Positions 59,591 to 64,000 of a DNA stretch of 64,000 nt are shown here, one piece after another. Each line of letters begins with the position of its first letter. The first letter of the stretch is position 1. The stretch covers positions 54,379,381 to 54,443,380 of the forward strand of contig JALJCS010000001.1 of the NCBI GenBank assembly GCA_023055355.1, in the 5' to 3' direction. The notes under the pieces are model-generated. The model ran no database searches, was not told the DNA's origin, and saw nothing but the letters and a program-made list of their open reading frames with translations. The DNA is from Agelaius tricolor. Its lineage: Eukaryota > Chordata > Aves > Passeriformes > Icteridae. The position numbers and the translations under genes were made by a program.

Positions 59591-62526
59591 GGGCTCAACT
59601 CAGAGCTGCTTCAAAAACCTTTGCCTGATATGAACCAAAATGCTCATCCAGCCCCACTCCAGCATGGGACAGCTTGAGCAGCCACTGAAGGAGCAACACC
59701 AAGTTTCTGTAAAAGAAGGTTCCTAACAGGAATCAAAGAGGTCTCCAGAAAAACTGTGGACTTCAGGGGCTGCAGGAGAGCAAGCACCCTCAGGAAGGGT
59801 ACAGCTTAGAGCCAGAACTACAGCTTTTGTAAGTGCTGACTTCTCAATACTCATCATCTGTACTCACAATGGATCCACTGCTTTCATATATAATTAAAAA
59901 TAATGAAATACTACTGTCCAAAAAATTCTAAATCTAAATCTAGGACTGTAAGTAAGCGAGATTACTTTCTGTGAGAAACCAAGTTCAACTTTCAGAACTT
60001 TCCACAGTCTGGAAATCAAAGAGGAATGGCATCTATGCTATTTCAGGCCTGCACACAATTTTCTGTATTTTTTGAATGGTTGACTAATAAACCATATAAC
60101 TTCTCAACACCTCCTACTTTGAAGTATCTTAGTGTAATTCAAATCACTGTTCATTGTTAGCACTCACATTTAAGAATAAAAAAATGAAATAAAATATAAA
60201 ATACTTCCCCCCCCAACATTTCAGCAAGAATATAAACAAAATATTTCAGTGATGTCTTTCCCCAAACTGGCTCCAAACCAGTTTTGCTTTTCTAAAAAGC
60301 AGAACTGTGAAATACCAGCTGGGTTATTTCCAATGCATAAATAGGCAAACACCTGAAAATTTTAACATGCTTTATACAAACTTAATTTTAGACTGCAAAT
60401 AAGAGAATCTCAAAAAGTCTTCCCTGCTGTAAGGAATTATACATATTCCACTGATCAGTCCTCCCTCAAGCTCAAACCACGCTTCATAAAATTTACCAAA
60501 AGGAAATTTGTGATGAACTAGAGTGTTTACTGATGTTCAACACTGGTTTAAGTAAATTAACCCTAGAGTAATAACTATTAATTATTTTCATAAAATATAT
60601 TATTATGTTCTGTACTCTGAGCAATCACATTCTAATTTGGGATACAGCTCTTCTTCTGAGGTATAAAAGCAAACCTAACATAAAAAAGGACATATTAGTG
60701 TTGTCTTTTTATTTGATAAGTGAATGAAATTAAAAAACAATTTCATTATGGCAGTGCTACAGGAAACAAACACACTAAAAAACCACCAGAGCAAAACTGA
60801 AGAAGGCACTTAACCTAGTTCTGAAAGGACATATCAAACAAAAAATGACAGTATTATATCACTATTATTAGCTTTAGAAACAAAGCTTTTAGGAGTAATT
60901 TCAGTTTTTAGTCCATTACCCTAAATGATGGCATATGTAAAACGAGCACATGCAGAAATGTAGTTTGAGAAAGATTAAGAGATTATTTTAGAAGCAAATC
61001 ACTCCATAAATAAAGCATAAAGGGAACACAGCATCATTCAGGAATGGACATCTGTCACCCAAGCAGATACCACATCACACATTCGCAGCTTAATTCTGCA
61101 AAGTGGAAAAACAAGACTTGAAAAAAAACACATAGTCTTACATGCATTACTTTTATTTTTAAATTTCTAGTTACCATAAATATCATCAAGAAGTATAAAC
61201 ATTACACAGAGAGGAAATGGTGAGAAATAAAATGAACAAAGAACAGAAGAAAAGAAAAAAGTCACATGGAGTTGGAAAAATCCAGCCCTATCCTGAGTAG
61301 CTTTTCTTCTAGTGGGGGAGGGAATGAAGAGGGAAGAAAAGTCACATTCAATGTCATTTTGACAGCGACCTCTTATTCAAAAACTATTATTTTTCCATCT
61401 TGAATAAGAGAGAACCAAGTGCTCTTCATAATCACATAAATGACCTACCAGTCTCTAAGTGCTCTCTCTTAGATCAACAAAAAGCTATCGGAAGCAGAAA
61501 GTATTGCACGCTACTCCCCTGTCGTCTCAATCCAAGTCGTCTGCACAGCTCAACCTACTGTAAGAGAAACCTTGAAAGGCCAAAAGCTCTAGGAAATAGA
61601 CTTATCAGATTCCCCCTCCTGCTTGAAGCAATCCTTTTAGAGCTTTGCAGTGTTAAAATCATAAAGACACGAGAAAAATAAAAGTTAAGAGCAGGAGAGG
61701 AGAAGCACGATGGGAGTTAACTGATATTTTCTAGGAGGAGCTACTCAATAGCTTTAAAATGGTGTTTTACAAAGGTGAGAGGAAAGAATTCAGTTGTCCT
61801 TAGAGGAAGGCCATTCCCTAATGCTGCATTTTCAATCAGCTTGTGCAATTAACTAACTTAACATAAAGATTCTTATTGCAAGGCATGCCACACCAGAATG
61901 CAAACTGACCGACTCACACATCTCCCTTCTCTGGGGGAAACAGAGGAACCTGTCCCCATAAGGTCAACGGCAAGGCTAAGGATCTTTACTCCAAAAGAAG
62001 AGCTACTCTGGGGGTTGGAGGTGTTCGTGTTAATTGTGTTTTGTTTTGTTTTCAAGGACGAAGGGATAAATCCCATTCATTTATTTGTCTTCAGTTTTTT
62101 CCCTATAATTGAACCAGGAAAGTACCCAAAGGGGAAAAAAAAAAATGAAAACTGCATCATGTGAAAGAATAAAAGGGGGGAAAATCCCCAAACACCTCTT
62201 TCAGACTACAGTATTGCCAAACACACAAACATCTCCCAGAAATGCTTTGCTGCTATTTTGAAATCCAACTGCAAATTACAGAAGTTTAATTAAAAAAGAA
62301 GGATCTGGTACACTGAGCGACTTAGCAACTTGGACCTCAGGTAACTCACAGGGTGGAAGTAAGGAGGTAATGCACAACCCAGATATCCTGCCCTTATTAC
62401 TGTAAGTGTCCCAAAGCACTCCACAAACTCCTGTTTCACCTGTGAGGAACGTGATGATTGTGTATGGCACAGTACATTTTCCCCCTGACTCCCCAAAAGC
62501 TGAAGTCAGGAGTGATGAAAGCTTAC
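59591..62526. other. AT-rich non-coding stretch
   Basis: No gene or repeat family is recognised. A C8 run lies near 60208, and several purine-rich words occur around 61250-61340. Confidence 0.5.
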
Positions 62527-62592
62527 CTTCACCGGGAAGGTCAGCCTGAAATCCTGACTGTGCCAGAATTTCCATTCATCCATGCAAACCAC
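62527..62592 (-). other. Speculative 66-bp exon on minus strand
   Basis: Read on the minus strand, a strong acceptor (TTTGGTCTGCACCTTTTCAG) abuts position 62592 and a donor (GAAG then GTAAGC) follows position 62527. The enclosed 22 codons are open in the phase-0 to phase-0 register and read VVCMDEWKFWHSQDFRLTFP followed by VK. I do not recognise the peptide. About one third of random 66-bp segments are open in a given frame, so the frame itself is weak evidence; the paired splice signals are the main support. No partner exon is identified. Confidence 0.15.
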
Positions 62593-64000
62593 CTGAAAAG
62601 GTGCAGACCAAACTACTTCTAGTAGATGGATTTGCTGGAAATTCAAATCCTCTCAAAGAGAATGGGTGAACCACTTCTGACAGATGACATTTGTTGAAAT
62701 GCTCTGTGTTCACAGGCTGCAATAAATTGGGCAATAACTAAGAGCTGGGGAACAAGGACCATGGCAAGCACTGGGATTGAGTCAGAACTCCTTCAAAAAC
62801 TAAATCCATATATTTACCTCTACCACTACCATAAAGCATAAGGATTAAGTTTACATTATTAGTAGGAGGAACTAACAGGCCATAACACTTTCTTCTGTTT
62901 CTACCAAGACAGAGTATAGTAAGTCACAAAGGAAAAGCAAACACAAGAACACCCTAAGAGAATCAGAATCCTTGGATCTGACCTTCTCTCCATATTCTCC
63001 CTCTGTCATCTTTTTTTTTTCCCCTGCTTCCTGCACAGCTAGCTGTACTGCTGACTGCAGAACACTTACTGAAGAATGCATAATTACATCTCTTTAACCC
63101 CTTGCTGTCTCAGAGTATATATACTGTGCTTGGATCTAGAGTTTCTAATATCCCCCTTCCCCCACCAAAAAGAATGAAAAGAATTTGCACAGGCTAGTAA
63201 TCCCCCAAAAATATAGGAATACCACTGATACGGTCCTATTGCCAAAGATTCCAACCCATACAAATTAGACTCCCATGTTACTTCCCCGCTAACTGCTCTC
63301 ATGTATTCCTCTCCGCTACATTTTATTTCAGACTGATCAAGTATACACACAGTAGAGTCAGTGAAATGCAAGAACATCACCAACAAAAGAACATTTCAGG
63401 CCCAGTAGCTTCTTTTCACGTGCTTTTCTATATGAATCTAGCAGTGTGTAAGTGCAACAAACTCTTTCACTTCCATCATATCAATCCCTACTCTGAAAGA
63501 GCCTGAGAACCTACTCTTATGTCAGTGACAGTAATAACTTCCTGTGAATTTTGTTCTTCATCCAATGTCTAAAGACAGAAGCAACTCTTCAAATTAACAA
63601 CTACTTTTGAATTTTTATGGAACTGCTTTGCAATCTCAGGCTATAGTGCTTGTGCTTTGCAAAATTCAAGAACTAGCATACTCTGAAACAATGCTTTATC
63701 ATATAAGCAGTAAATAAGTTTGTAGGCCCTAGCTGCTGCTGTTAACAAGGACAAGAATTTTTTTCAAAAATAATTTCAGAAGTACCAGCTGTTGTCTTTT
63801 AATGGACAGGAGACCTTAACTAATAGGCATATGAGACCATAGCAGCAGTCAGATGAAAACGATGGAAAAACAGAAATCCTGACCTAAAAAAGACTTAAAC
63901 AAAAAACATTCTGTGGGCCATCAGCTAATGAGAATTTGTTGGGCTTTTTTTCCTCTAGTTTGTCTCTATTTCCAGCTAGTCAGAGGAACAGCTGAAGGCT
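62593..64000. other. AT-rich non-coding stretch to window end
   Basis: No gene, RNA gene or repeat family is recognised. Confidence 0.5.

Noticed and set aside
1..64000. CRISPR arrays, operons, bacterial insertion sequences, tRNA or rRNA genes, known microRNA seeds (let-7, miR-9, miR-124 types)
   Set aside because: None was found on reading both strands by eye. The window has vertebrate, not prokaryotic, organisation.

Overview
This 64 kb window looks like bird genomic DNA. The clearest clue is a truncated CR1 LINE tail near the left end. The background is AT-rich and repeat-poor, there are few and old interspersed repeats, and one dense CpG island stands in long non-coding sequence. Two ancient amniote repeats support the same reading: a MIR-type SINE and a fold-back element of a kind common in turtles and crocodilians. 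The bird assignment is an inference from repeat content. I cannot name the species, the chromosome or the gene locus.

I find no protein-coding gene I can defend. The open frames are short, overlap on both strands, have low-complexity or GC-skewed translations, and resemble no protein I recognise. The window therefore reads as a gene desert, as intronic sequence of a very large gene, or as the 5' flank plus first exon of a gene whose coding exons lie outside.

Layout: 0-3 kb holds a short interstitial telomere-type repeat, a CR1 fragment, an A/C-rich tract and a CpG-retaining segment with a splice-like pair on the minus strand. 3-12.4 kb is AT-rich and non-coding, with one candidate regulatory element near 8.7 kb. 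12.46-14.46 kb is the main CpG island: CCAAT/YY1-type motifs, a TATA-like box, GC boxes, a perfect CArG box, paired TEAD-type motifs and a G-quadruplex-prone stretch, with a nested hairpin at its left edge. At 15 kb lies the fold-back repeat. 15-38 kb is non-coding with microsatellites, small tandem duplications and several enhancer-like segments. 38.8-39.46 kb is a second, smaller CpG-rich patch. 40-42 kb has two perfect short hairpins. 42-64 kb holds a recursive-splice-like site, simple repeats, a homeodomain-site-rich segment, the MIR-type SINE, a third CpG-rich patch near 59.4 kb and a speculative 66-bp exon near 62.5 kb.

If the parts work together, the simplest model is one CpG-island promoter surrounded by dispersed cis-regulatory elements. 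Nothing visible points to a new enzymatic, defence or mobile system. The most unusual items are the hairpins, the two old repeats kept in a bird genome, and the splice-like motif clusters.
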